A DNA stretch of 64,000 nt from Microbacterium sp. SS28 (GTDB lineage Bacteria > Actinomycetota > Actinomycetes > Actinomycetales > Microbacteriaceae), in contig NZ_JAKWJP010000005.1 in NCBI RefSeq assembly GCF_022761035.1, forward strand, positions 62,001 through 126,000. The letters are read 5' to 3'. The translations under genes and the position numbers were made by a program. Below are positions 42,353-50,623 of this stretch, piece by piece. The notes below the pieces were generated by a model. The model was not told the origin of the DNA. It searched no databases and saw only the letters and a program-made list of their open reading frames with translations. Position 1 is the first letter of the stretch. Each line of letters opens with the position of its first letter.

Positions 42353-42976
42353 ATGAGCGACACCACCAAGACCGCACCCCGCATTCCCCCGCGCCCCACC
42401 GAGGACTGGACCGACGAGGTCGACGACGCGTTCTCGGTACTCCGCGCACACGCCCCCGCGGGCGTTGACGCGCCAGCCGCCCAGCGCCCCAAGGCCAACA
42501 TCCTCGGCATCTACGCCTGGCACCCTGACTTCATCCGCGGATGGATGCCGTTCTCGAACCATCTGCGCAACTCGACCCTGTCGGACCGCCTTCGCGAGAT
42601 CGCGATCCTGCGGACGACGTGGCTCGGCTACGGCGAGTACGAGTGGGCGCAGCACGTGTGGATGAGTCTCGCCGGAGGCGTGCTCACCGAGACCGAGATC
42701 GCGGCCCTTTCAGAGGGACCGGATGCCGCAGAGTGGTCGGCCGCCGATGCCGTTGTCGTCCGCGCCGTCGACCAGATGGTCACGGGCGACAAGCTCGTCT
42801 CGGATGAGGTCTGGGCCGAACTCGAGGCGCATTTCACACGGCAGCAGCTCATCGACTTCGTCTTCATGGTCGGCACCTATGACATGCACTGCACGGCGTT
42901 CCGCAACCTCGGCCTCGAACTCGAGGACGGCATGACCGGCTTCCCCGCCGATCACCGACCGCCTGCGGGGCGATGA
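42353..42976 (+). CDS. Carboxymuconolactone decarboxylase-family protein without CxxC
   Basis: This 207-residue all-helical protein of the CMD/AhpD superfamily has HPDFIRGWMPFSNHLRNS, LREIAILRTTWLGYGEYEWAQH and FVFMVGTYDMHC. The redox CxxC of AhpD is absent, so a peroxidase role is unlikely. The family includes a decarboxylase of gamma-carboxymuconolactone, but many members beside terpene and steroid genes are uncharacterised. Its stop overlaps the next gene. Confidence 0.88.
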   Translation: MSDTTKTAPRIPPRPTEDWTDEVDDAFSVLRAHAPAGVDAPAAQRPKANILGIYAWHPDFIRGWMPFSNHLRNSTLSDRLREIAILRTTWLGYGEYEWAQHVWMSLAGGVLTETEIAALSEGPDAAEWSAADAVVVRAVDQMVTGDKLVSDEVWAELEAHFTRQQLIDFVFMVGTYDMHCTAFRNLGLELEDGMTGFPADHRPPAGR

Positions 42977-43452
42977 TCATGCAAACGGCGATCGAGGCGG
43001 AGAGCTGCCTGCGCTGGGCGGTGCGGGAGTCGCTTCTGCGGTACGTGACGGTCATCGCCGGTGGCACGTGCACGGTCGATGGGGACGCGGTGAAGGGCGA
43101 CGACGGCATCTTCACCTTCCCGCTCCGCGCTGCGGTGCAGGAGGGTGAGGACTGGCGCCTGTCGTTCGGCGGCTCGGTGCGGCTCGAAGCCCACCACGGA
43201 CTGATGGACGTCCTCATCAAGGATCCCGAGCTGGTCGTCGGACCCGGGCGGGGGGTCCTGGCGACGCACACCCCGGACGGCGAGCTCCTCGCACTCGTCG
43301 CCCTCGACGAGGCCGCACCGACCGACGACGGCGATGCCCTGGTATGGGCAGAGGTGCCGACGCAGCTCGCTTCGGCGGCCGTCGATCTCTTCGGCACGGC
43401 GTACCCCGCGGGGACCGGCATGGCGCCGATCGCGATCCGGGTGAGCCACTAG
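42973..43452 (+). CDS. Stand-alone HtaA-domain protein, cytoplasmic
   Basis: This 159-residue protein is almost entirely one HtaA domain: LRWAVRESLLRYVTVIAGG, IFTFPLRAAV, LSFGGSVRLEAHHGLMDVLIKDPEL. In corynebacteria, HtaA domains bind haem in secreted or membrane-anchored proteins for iron uptake. Here there is no signal peptide or membrane anchor, and the gene overlaps the upstream CMD-like gene by four bases inside a catabolic operon. The role is unknown; a small-ligand or haem chaperone is one guess. Confidence 0.82.
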   Translation: MIMQTAIEAESCLRWAVRESLLRYVTVIAGGTCTVDGDAVKGDDGIFTFPLRAAVQEGEDWRLSFGGSVRLEAHHGLMDVLIKDPELVVGPGRGVLATHTPDGELLALVALDEAAPTDDGDALVWAEVPTQLASAAVDLFGTAYPAGTGMAPIAIRVSH

Positions 43453-43462
43453 ATTCTTAAGC

Positions 43463-44173
43463 ATGTCTCAATCCGTCGCGGATCGCGCTCCGCGCACGTC
43501 CGCTCGAAAGTCCTCCGGTGATCGCAGAAACGTGCGCGGCGAGGCCACTCGGCAGCTGATCCTCGCCGCGGCAGAGCGCCTGTTCGCCGAGCACGGGATT
43601 TCAGCGGTTCCGCTCAGAGACATCGGGATCGAGGCGGGCCAGAAGAACCACGCGGCCGTCCAATACCACTTCGGTGACCGAGAAGGCGTCGTCAAGGCGC
43701 TGATGGAGTTTCGCGGCGCCGAGAGCGAATCGGTACGGACCGACATCGTGACCGGGCTCATGGCGGGTGGCACGGTTCCCGTCGTAGCCGACGTCGTGGG
43801 CGCCTTCGTACGGCCGCTCGCCGTGCACCTCGGACCCGACAACCACTACCTCGCCTTCCTGTCGCTGCTCATTACCGAACAGGGCGGCTACGAAGGACTG
43901 GGCGGCGACGTGCACACGGGAGCATCCGTCATCTCACTGCGGGCGCTGCTCGGGCGGCTCGTGCCGGACGTTCCCGAGGAAGTGCTCGACGAACGCTGGA
44001 TCGTGACGCTCACGAGCGCCGTTCACGCGCTCGCCAGATATCAGGCGGCGCAGTTGCGGCGCGCCCAGCGCGCGAAGCTCGACGTGCTCATCGTCGACCT
44101 CATCGCCTACCTCAGCGCCGGGCTCGTCGCCCCGCTCGTGACGGGCGACCCGCGCGTCGCGATCACAGACTGA
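43463..44173 (+). CDS. TetR-family transcriptional regulator
   Basis: This 236-residue protein has the HTH segment TRQLILAAAERLFAEHGISA, then VPLRDIGIEAGQKNHAAVQYHFGDREGVV, and a helical ligand domain. It starts 10 bases after the HtaA-domain gene and is probably in the same operon as the SDR at 41541. It converges on the SDR at 44199. Its target could be the divergent promoter between 45134 and 45306. Confidence 0.92.
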   Translation: MSQSVADRAPRTSARKSSGDRRNVRGEATRQLILAAAERLFAEHGISAVPLRDIGIEAGQKNHAAVQYHFGDREGVVKALMEFRGAESESVRTDIVTGLMAGGTVPVVADVVGAFVRPLAVHLGPDNHYLAFLSLLITEQGGYEGLGGDVHTGASVISLRALLGRLVPDVPEEVLDERWIVTLTSAVHALARYQAAQLRRAQRAKLDVLIVDLIAYLSAGLVAPLVTGDPRVAITD

Positions 44174-44198
44174 TCCAGCGACGCGCGGGGATCGCGCG

Positions 44199-45134
44199 TC
44201 AGATCAGGTGGGCCATGAAGCGCGAGGACCAGTCGTTGAGGCTCGCCGGCACGTAGTAGCCGTCCTGTTCGTTGATCTCGTCCCAGTTCTCGGAGACCTC
44301 CTCGACGGTGGGCGTGCCGTCGGACAGCCAGCCCGGCGTGATGCCGAGGAACCAGCGCGAGAACCGCTTGCCGCCCGCGACGAGAATGTCGCCGTTGACC
44401 GGGCACGACTCATGGGCGAGGAGCGCGACCATGGGCGACACGAGGCCCGTCTCCATCGCCTGGGCGCGGGCCGCATCCGCCGGCGACGCCGTCACGATGT
44501 TCGGCTTGACTGCCGACTCGCTCGGGCGCGTGATCGCGTTCGGAGCGATCGCGTTGACCAGGATGCCCTTCGGGGCCGCCGAGACGGCGAGGCTCCGCGT
44601 GAAGCCGATCAGCGCGCCCTTCGCCGTCGCGTACGCGAGGTTGTCGGCGAGGCCCAGCATCCCCGTCGAAACGGTGGTGATGACGCGGCCGTAGCCCTGC
44701 GCCTCGAAGTGCGGCCACGCGGCCCGGGTCGTGTGCCATGTGCCGCGGAGGTGCACGTCGAGCGTGCGCTCGAGGTTGTCGGCATCCGCCTCCGGGAAGG
44801 TCGCCCAGCGCGAGATGCCCGCGTTGTTCACCAGAATGTCGACGCGGCCGAACTCACGTACCGCCTTCTCGACGAGGGCGTGGCAGTTCGCCTCGATGCC
44901 AATGTCGCTCGCGTCCGCGATCGCCTCGCCGCCGGCGGCCACGATCTCGGCCACGACGTCGTTGGCCGGTCCGGTGTCGTTCCCGACGCCCTCCTTCGAG
45001 CCGCCGAAGTCATTGACAACGACCTTGGCACCCCGCGAGGCGAGCAGGAGCGCGTGCGCGCGGCCCAGACCCCGACCGGCGCCGGTCACGATCGCGACGC
45101 GTCCGTCGAAGCGGAGCTCAGTTGCTGCGTTCAT
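44199..45134 (-). CDS. SDR of the multifunctional-enzyme (HSD17B4-like) type
   Basis: This 311-residue SDR has VTGAGRGLGRAHALLLASRGAKV, VNDFGGS, NNAGISRWA, and the active site YATAKGALIGFT. These features mark the 17-beta-hydroxysteroid dehydrogenase 4/MFE-2 dehydrogenase group, which oxidises 3-hydroxyacyl-CoAs or steroid-like alcohols. The ATG at 45134 is preferred to 45137 because AAAGGAG is then four bases away. It is divergent from the Baeyer-Villiger gene. Confidence 0.9.
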   Translation of the reverse strand: MNAATELRFDGRVAIVTGAGRGLGRAHALLLASRGAKVVVNDFGGSKEGVGNDTGPANDVVAEIVAAGGEAIADASDIGIEANCHALVEKAVREFGRVDILVNNAGISRWATFPEADADNLERTLDVHLRGTWHTTRAAWPHFEAQGYGRVITTVSTGMLGLADNLAYATAKGALIGFTRSLAVSAAPKGILVNAIAPNAITRPSESAVKPNIVTASPADAARAQAMETGLVSPMVALLAHESCPVNGDILVAGGKRFSRWFLGITPGWLSDGTPTVEEVSENWDEINEQDGYYVPASLNDWSSRFMAHLI

Positions 45135-45305
45135 CATTCTCCTTTGAAGTCAGGTACACAGTTTTCATCATCTGTGCCGAGTTGAGGCCATGAGCCCCAC
45201 CGGGAATCTTACTCGCAGATCGGCCGAACGATTGGTTTTTTTGAGCGAGTGTGCTTATCTTTTGGTGATGGTCATTTGACCAGAGCGTGAATCGGAGCGA
45301 GCCGC
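45135..45305. promoter_or_regulatory. Divergent promoter region, SDR/BVMO
   Basis: It contains the imperfect inverted repeat ACACAG-N10-CTGTGC (about 45163-45184), a T7 run and AT-rich stretches. A TetR site is possible given the TetR gene at 43463. Confidence 0.35.
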
Positions 45306-46940
45306 ATGACGAGCAGGACGGACAACGACGTCGACGTCGAGGTACTGGTGATCGGAGCCGGCGTGGTCGGCATCTACGCCCTCTACCGGGCAATCGAGGC
45401 GGGCTTCACCGCCCAGACGCTCGAAGCGGGGGACGGCATCGGAGGGGTCTGGTACTGGAACAGGTATCCCGCGGCGCGGTTCGACTCCGAGAGCTACACC
45501 TACGGCTACATCTTCTCGAAGGAGCTCTTCGACGAGTGGAAGTGGGACGAGGAGTTCGCGACCCAGCCCGAGATCGAGCGCTACCTGAACCACGTCGTCG
45601 ACCGCTTCGCGCTGCGTCAGCACATCCGCACCGGGCAGCGCGTCGTCTCGGCGGTCTGGAACGAGGACGACAGCCTGTGGCAGGTCACGACCGAAGCGGG
45701 CGAGACGATCCGCGCACGCTGGGTGATCTCAGCGACCGGCGGCCTCTCGGTGCCCCACTACCCCGAGATCGATGGCATCGACGACTTCCAGGGCGAGGGC
45801 CACCACACGGGAGCCTGGCCGCACGAGCAGCTCGACTTCACGGGCAAGCGCGTGGCCATCATCGGCAATGGGCCCAGTGGCGCGCAGATCCTGCCCGCGA
45901 TCGTCGACATCGTCGAGCAGGTCGACCTTTACCAGCGGACGCCCACCTGGACGACTCCGCTCAACAACGCGCCGATGAGCGACGAGAAGCGCGCGTGGCT
46001 GAGCGAGAACTTCGAGATGGTCGTGCGGACACTCACCAAGAGCCCGACCGGATTCATGCACCCGCCCGCCGGCAAGTTCTCGACCGAGGACTCCGCCGAA
46101 GAGCGCCAGGCCTTCTACGAGGAGATCTGGAAGGCCCCCGGGTTCGGCAAGCTCACGTCGAACTACTACGACATGACGACGAACCGCGAGGTCAACCTCG
46201 AGTTCTGCGACTTCCTCGCCCGCAAGGTCCGCAGCATCGTGAAGGATCCGGTGACGGCCGAGCGCCTCATCCCGAAGGATCACCTCTTCGGCGCCAAGCG
46301 CCCGCCATTCATCGCGGACTACTACGAATCGTTCAACAAGCCGAACGCGTCGCTCGTCGCGCTGCGCGAAACGCCGATCGTGCGCGTCGACGCGACGGGG
46401 ATCGAGACGACCGAAGGCCACCGCGACTACGACATCATCGTCTACGCGACCGGCTTCGACTTCGGCACCGGCGCCCTGACTCGCATGGGCATCACGGGCC
46501 GCGAAGGGCTGGACCTCAGCACGGACTGGGAGGACGGCCCCTTCGACTTCGCCGGCTTCGCTGCGCACCGACTGCCGAACTTCTTCTTCCCCGGTGGGCC
46601 CCACGGCGCCGGCGGCGGCAACTACCCGCGCTATTCGCAGGATCAGATCGACTGGATCGCGGATGCCCTCATCCACGCCCGTGAGCATGGTTTCGATCGC
46701 TTCGAGCCGACCGCCGAGCAGGAGGAGGGGTGGATGACGATGGTCGAGACACTCGCGCCGCAGTCGATCTTCTCCGCCGAGCACAGCCACTACTACGGCG
46801 CAAACGTGCAGGGCAAGCCGAAGAAGTTCCTGCTCAACCCAGGAGGCAGAGCGAAGCTGCACGAGATCCTCGACGAGATGACGTCGACGACCGACTTCAA
46901 CGGCGCACTGGTCGCCTCGCACGAAAGGGTGGCCGTCTGA
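45306..46940 (+). CDS. Type I Baeyer-Villiger monooxygenase
   Basis: This 544-residue flavoprotein has two Rossmann motifs (GAGVVG at about 18-23, GNGPSG at about 187-192) and the type I fingerprint FxGxxxHTxxWP as FQGEGHHTGAWP (residues 161-172). GVWYWNRYPAARFDSES is the usual FAD-domain sequence. It inserts oxygen next to a ketone to give an ester or lactone, using NADPH and O2. In this island it would act on the ketone from an SDR, and the CocE hydrolase or cyclase-family protein could open the product. Confidence 0.95.
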   Translation: MTSRTDNDVDVEVLVIGAGVVGIYALYRAIEAGFTAQTLEAGDGIGGVWYWNRYPAARFDSESYTYGYIFSKELFDEWKWDEEFATQPEIERYLNHVVDRFALRQHIRTGQRVVSAVWNEDDSLWQVTTEAGETIRARWVISATGGLSVPHYPEIDGIDDFQGEGHHTGAWPHEQLDFTGKRVAIIGNGPSGAQILPAIVDIVEQVDLYQRTPTWTTPLNNAPMSDEKRAWLSENFEMVVRTLTKSPTGFMHPPAGKFSTEDSAEERQAFYEEIWKAPGFGKLTSNYYDMTTNREVNLEFCDFLARKVRSIVKDPVTAERLIPKDHLFGAKRPPFIADYYESFNKPNASLVALRETPIVRVDATGIETTEGHRDYDIIVYATGFDFGTGALTRMGITGREGLDLSTDWEDGPFDFAGFAAHRLPNFFFPGGPHGAGGGNYPRYSQDQIDWIADALIHAREHGFDRFEPTAEQEEGWMTMVETLAPQSIFSAEHSHYYGANVQGKPKKFLLNPGGRAKLHEILDEMTSTTDFNGALVASHERVAV

Positions 46941-47245
46941 TGGCCGAGCTGCTTCTGACACTGGTCAACCCGGTCGAGGGCCGCGACGACGAGTTCCGCG
47001 CCTGGTACTGGGAGACGCACGTCCCCGAGGTGCTGGCGCTGCCGGGGTTCGTGTCCGCGCGGCCCGTGCGCCTTGCCGAGGAGCCCGGCGGCGCGGCGCC
47101 CTTCCGCTACGCGACGATTTATGAGGTCGAGGGCTCGGCCGCAGACGCCCGGAACCTGATGTTCACGGCCGGCCTCGGCATGAGCGACTCGATGGATCTG
47201 TCCGCCATGATCGTGGCGCCATACGCGGCTCCCGAAGGCGCCTAG
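46940..47245 (+). CDS. Small dimeric alpha-beta barrel (EthD-like) protein
   Basis: This 101-residue protein has the EthD-type pattern LLTLVNPVEGRDDEFRAWYWETHVPEVLALPGFVSA followed by a strand and FRYATIYEVEG. The ATG overlaps the BVMO stop. Such proteins lie beside P450, BVMO and degradative genes. Some are needed for activity, as EthD is for ether cleavage, but the mechanism is unknown. Confidence 0.82.
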   Translation: MAELLLTLVNPVEGRDDEFRAWYWETHVPEVLALPGFVSARPVRLAEEPGGAAPFRYATIYEVEGSAADARNLMFTAGLGMSDSMDLSAMIVAPYAAPEGA

Positions 47246-47246
47246 C

Positions 47247-47456
47247 TCAGAGTTCGATGAACCGGAGCCCCTTCACCGCTCTCTGAGTCGTGGAGGGGCT
47301 CCGGTTCATCGGCGCGCCCCAGAACTTGGCTCCCGCCAGCACCACGCTGAAGAGAACCGAGACACCTGCGTAGAAGATGATGCGCTCGTCTCGGGTGGCG
47401 AGCCACCACGGCGCAACGAACCGCGCTGAGGATCGTCGCTTCGAGAAGTTCGCCAC
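47247..47456 (-). CDS. Possible small single-span membrane protein
   Basis: This is a 69-residue frame from a GTG preceded by GAGGG at seven bases. It contains one strong hydrophobic segment (IIFYAGVSVLFSVVLAGAKFW) after a basic N-terminus. I recognise no family. Its 3' third runs through the long hairpin at 47256-47310, which argues against it. Treat it as tentative. Confidence 0.3.
   Translation of the reverse strand: MANFSKRRSSARFVAPWWLATRDERIIFYAGVSVLFSVVLAGAKFWGAPMNRSPSTTQRAVKGLRFIEL
47256..47310 (+). terminator. Long-stem hairpin after the BVMO operon
   Basis: The arms 47256-47272 and 47294-47310 are perfect 17-base complements separated by 21 bases, beginning 11 bases after the EthD-like stop. 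It probably ends the BVMO transcript. The rest of the gap to the MFS gene holds the promoter and operator listed below. Confidence 0.7.
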
Positions 47457-47679
47457 GACGAAACCCTCGGCGCTCGATCGACCTCGGCAACAGATCCCGG
47501 CTCCGGGTCGAGCGTACGTGGGCCCCCCTCGTCGTCGATGGAAATAAGTCGCAGTGATTAATTACCGTGAGATATTCGACCTGTCGAGCCCAGACTGCTC
47601 TCGAAGCGTGCGCATGGCTGGGTGATCGCATGAGCTGCAGGTTTATGAGCACTACGACCTAGATTTACGCGATCGACTC

Positions 47680-47709
47680 TTGACACCCACCCATTGCATC
47701 CCGCACAAT
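47680..47709 (+). promoter_or_regulatory. Predicted promoter of the MFS transporter gene
   Basis: A consensus -35 TTGACA (47680-47685), 18-base spacer and -10 CACAAT (47704-47709). Confidence 0.5.
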
Positions 47710-47732
47710 CAGTCTCGTAGTAGAGATCAATC

Positions 47733-47749
47733 GTTCTCTATTACGGAAC
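47733..47749. promoter_or_regulatory. GTTC-N9-GAAC site 4 (MFS transporter)
   Basis: GTTCTCTATTACGGAAC starts 24 bases downstream of the -10. The layout matches those at 29238-29260 and 40367-40383. Confidence 0.6.
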
Positions 47750-47893
47750 ATAGGCAACCGGCGAAGAGGCCCTAGCACCGCGTTCCAGCCGGGCAACACG
47801 CACGTGACAGACAGCGTCATCCTGCGCACAGACGCAAGCCCACCCACCCCGCCGTCGAACGAGACGGTCGCACGCACCTCCGAAAGGGCAACC

Positions 47894-49390
47894 ATGTCGT
47901 CCGAACCAGGGACCTTCACGGCGGCGGTCCGATCCGCCGCCCCGAAGCCATTCGCCTACATCTTGACCGTCCTCATCCTCGCCGCCGTCACGAGCTCGTT
48001 CGAATCGACGATGATGTACACCGCGCTTCCGAGCCTCGAAGAGGGATTCGGCGTCGACATCAGCGCGGCGAGTTGGGTGCTCACCGGCTTCCTGCTCGTC
48101 GGGGCGGCATCCGCGGCGATCGCGGGACGACTGGGAGACGTCTTCGGGCGCAAGCGCGTCCTGCTCGTCCTGCTCATCGCCTCGGTGTTCGGCTCTGTCA
48201 TCAGCCTGGCCATCCCCACCATCGGCGGCGTGATCCTCGGACGGGCGATCCAGGGCGTGGCCGGCGGCATCATCCCGCTGGCGTTCGGCATCATCCGTGA
48301 GCACGTCAACAAGAAGAACCTCTCGATCGCGATCGCCGTGACCGCGGGTGCGGCCATGCTGGCCGGCGCCGGTGGCAACCTCGTCTCCGGCTACATCGTC
48401 GAGTTCGCGGGATGGCACTGGATATTCGTCGTCTCGGGCGTGCTGACGCTCCTCACGACCATCCTCGCGATCTGGCTGCCCGGATCGATCCGCACTGGCG
48501 CACGCGACCGCATCGACTGGCTGGGCGGCATCCTGTTCGCCCCCGCCATCGGTCTCATCCTCTTCGGAATCAACGTGTCGACTGGACTCGGCTGGGCATC
48601 CCCCGTCGTGTGGACGATGATGGGCGTCGGCCTCGTACTGCTCGCGTTCTGGGCGATCTGGGAGTACCGACAGAAGACGCCGATGGTGAACGTGCGCTAC
48701 TTCGCTCAGCGCAACCTCGGACTCACCTACCTGATCACGGCGCTCACCGGCTTCGGACTCGGCGGAGCCGGCTACCTCGGTCAGCTCATCATGCAGTACC
48801 CGACGGCGGCGCCTGTCGGCTTCGGGGTCGCGCCCGGCGCGGCTGGCCTGACCTCGTTCTGCATCGGTCTCTTCGGCTTCCTGCTCTCGCCGCTGGCCGG
48901 TCGGATCGCTCGTGGCGGTCGCGCGAAGACGTCGTTCATCATCTCGGCGGTCGCAGGCATCATCGCCGCGATCCTCACTGCGCTGTCGGCCACGGTCTGG
49001 GATTCGTTCCCCGCGTTCATCTTCAGCCAGGTCATCCTGACGATCTCGACCGCGTTCCTTCTCTCGTCGATCCCGCTGCTCGTGGTCGAAGGCTCCGCGG
49101 CCAAGAACACGAGTGAGGCAACCGGCATCTCGACGGTCATCCAGACCGCGTCCTCCGGCATCGGCACCAGCGTCACCGCGGCGATCCTCGGGGTGTTCGC
49201 GGTGCAGCTCACGGAGCACTTCGCTCCCAGCAGCGAGATCGGCTACATCATCATCTTCGCCGTCACTGCGGTACTGACGGGCATCGCACTCGTGGCTTCG
49301 CTCTTCCTCAAGCGCACGCCGAGCATCGCAGCAGATGAGGCCGACGATGCTTCCGCCGACGATATCGAGGCGCCCATCCTCGTCCACTGA
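47894..49390 (+). CDS. MFS transporter, 14-helix DHA2 (EmrB/QacA) type
   Basis: This 498-residue membrane protein has about 14 hydrophobic segments. It has the MFS loop motif GRLGDVFGRKRVLLV after helix 2 and GAAMLAGAGGNLVSGYIVE in helix 5. DHA2 members usually export drugs or organic compounds, though some import substrates. The operator at 47733 ties it to the island, so it may export intermediates or take up the substrate. The ATG at 47894 has GAAAGGG before it; a GTG at 47804 is an alternative start. Confidence 0.92.
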   Translation: MSSEPGTFTAAVRSAAPKPFAYILTVLILAAVTSSFESTMMYTALPSLEEGFGVDISAASWVLTGFLLVGAASAAIAGRLGDVFGRKRVLLVLLIASVFGSVISLAIPTIGGVILGRAIQGVAGGIIPLAFGIIREHVNKKNLSIAIAVTAGAAMLAGAGGNLVSGYIVEFAGWHWIFVVSGVLTLLTTILAIWLPGSIRTGARDRIDWLGGILFAPAIGLILFGINVSTGLGWASPVVWTMMGVGLVLLAFWAIWEYRQKTPMVNVRYFAQRNLGLTYLITALTGFGLGGAGYLGQLIMQYPTAAPVGFGVAPGAAGLTSFCIGLFGFLLSPLAGRIARGGRAKTSFIISAVAGIIAAILTALSATVWDSFPAFIFSQVILTISTAFLLSSIPLLVVEGSAAKNTSEATGISTVIQTASSGIGTSVTAAILGVFAVQLTEHFAPSSEIGYIIIFAVTAVLTGIALVASLFLKRTPSIAADEADDASADDIEAPILVH

Positions 49391-49627
49391 TCCAGCACGA
49401 CGACGAGGTCCGTGCGCATCCTCACGATCCGGGTGCGCACGGCCCCCGCCACCCATTCCGAGCGCTGATTCGGCCCCGAGGCGTGCACCCGTCCGGTGCG
49501 GCTGCGAGATTCCGGCACTCGGGCACTCTCCGCGACCGCGACGACGAAGGAGTCACCGTGCGCACAGCACACCCCACCCATCGCCGGGCCCGTGCGGCTT
49601 CCGCACTCACCGATGCGAGGTCGAGCG

Positions 49628-50623
49628 ATGCTGCCTAACGTTCTGCGGCGCGTCGGATACGCGCTCCTGGTGATCCTGCTGGTGACGTTCATGACCAGCG
49701 TGCTGATGAGCCTTGCGCCGGGCTCGATCGCCGAGATCATCCTCGGCGAGGGAGCGACGCCTGAGAGTATCGCCGCCCTCAATGCGTCGCTCGGCCTCGA
49801 TCGGCCGGTCATCGTCCAGTACCTCGACTGGCTCCTGCACGCCATCCAAGGTGACCTCGGAGTGTCCCCGATCACCCACATCCCAGTGACCGAGGCGATC
49901 ATGCAGCGACTCCCGGTCACATTGGAGCTCGCCGTGCTGGCGCTGCTCATCTCGCTCATCATCGCTGTCCCGCTCGCGGTGATCTCGGCGGCGCTTCCGG
50001 ACAGCGCGCTCGATCGGGGCATCAACGCGCTCACCTCTGTCTTCCTCGCTGTCCCCGCCTTCGTCGCGGGACCCGTGCTCATCTTCTTCTTCGCCGTGAC
50101 GTTCAATCTCTTCCCCGCGCTGGGCTGGGTTCCGCTCAGCGACGGACTCGGTCCGAACCTGCGGTCGGCGTTCCTGCCGGCCCTTGCGGCCGCACTCGTC
50201 GAGATCGCCGCCTTCCATCGCGTGCTGCGCGGCGATCTGATCGGGACGCTCCGCGAGGACTTCGTCGGCGCGGCACGGGCAAAGGGCATGAGCGGGTCAT
50301 ATGTGATGTTCCGGCACGCCTTCCGACCCTCGTCGTTCTCGCTGCTGACGATCTCGGGCCTGAGTCTTGCCCGCCTCATCGGCGGCACGATCATCGTCGA
50401 GACGCTGTTCGTCCTGCCCGGGCTCGGGCAGCTCCTCGCGACCTCCATCGTGCAGCGGGACGTCATCACTGTGCAGGGCATCGTCGCATTCATCGCCGTC
50501 GCGTTCGTCGTCATCAACGCCACGGTCGACATCGGCTACGGCCTGATCGATCCGCGGGTGCGCAAGGCGCCCACGGCGAAGAAGCCCGCCCACGCCTCTA
50601 CACGGAAGGTGGCGACCGCGTGA
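49628..50623 (+). CDS. Peptide/nickel-type ABC transporter permease, DppB-like
   Basis: This 331-residue protein has six transmembrane helices, the N-terminal PNVLRRVGYALLVILLVTF pattern of the OppB/DppB family and the EAA-type loop FVGAARAKGMSGSYVMFRHAF. It is followed with a four-base overlap (GTGA) by the partner permease. The start at 49628 follows CGAGGTCGAGCG. It begins a five-gene importer operon. Confidence 0.93.
   Translation: MLPNVLRRVGYALLVILLVTFMTSVLMSLAPGSIAEIILGEGATPESIAALNASLGLDRPVIVQYLDWLLHAIQGDLGVSPITHIPVTEAIMQRLPVTLELAVLALLISLIIAVPLAVISAALPDSALDRGINALTSVFLAVPAFVAGPVLIFFFAVTFNLFPALGWVPLSDGLGPNLRSAFLPALAAALVEIAAFHRVLRGDLIGTLREDFVGAARAKGMSGSYVMFRHAFRPSSFSLLTISGLSLARLIGGTIIVETLFVLPGLGQLLATSIVQRDVITVQGIVAFIAVAFVVINATVDIGYGLIDPRVRKAPTAKKPAHASTRKVATA

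Noticed and set aside
47741..49456. A 571-residue minus-strand frame full of Asp, Glu and Arg
   Set aside because: It is antisense to the 14-helix MFS gene; the charged composition is the complement of hydrophobic codons.
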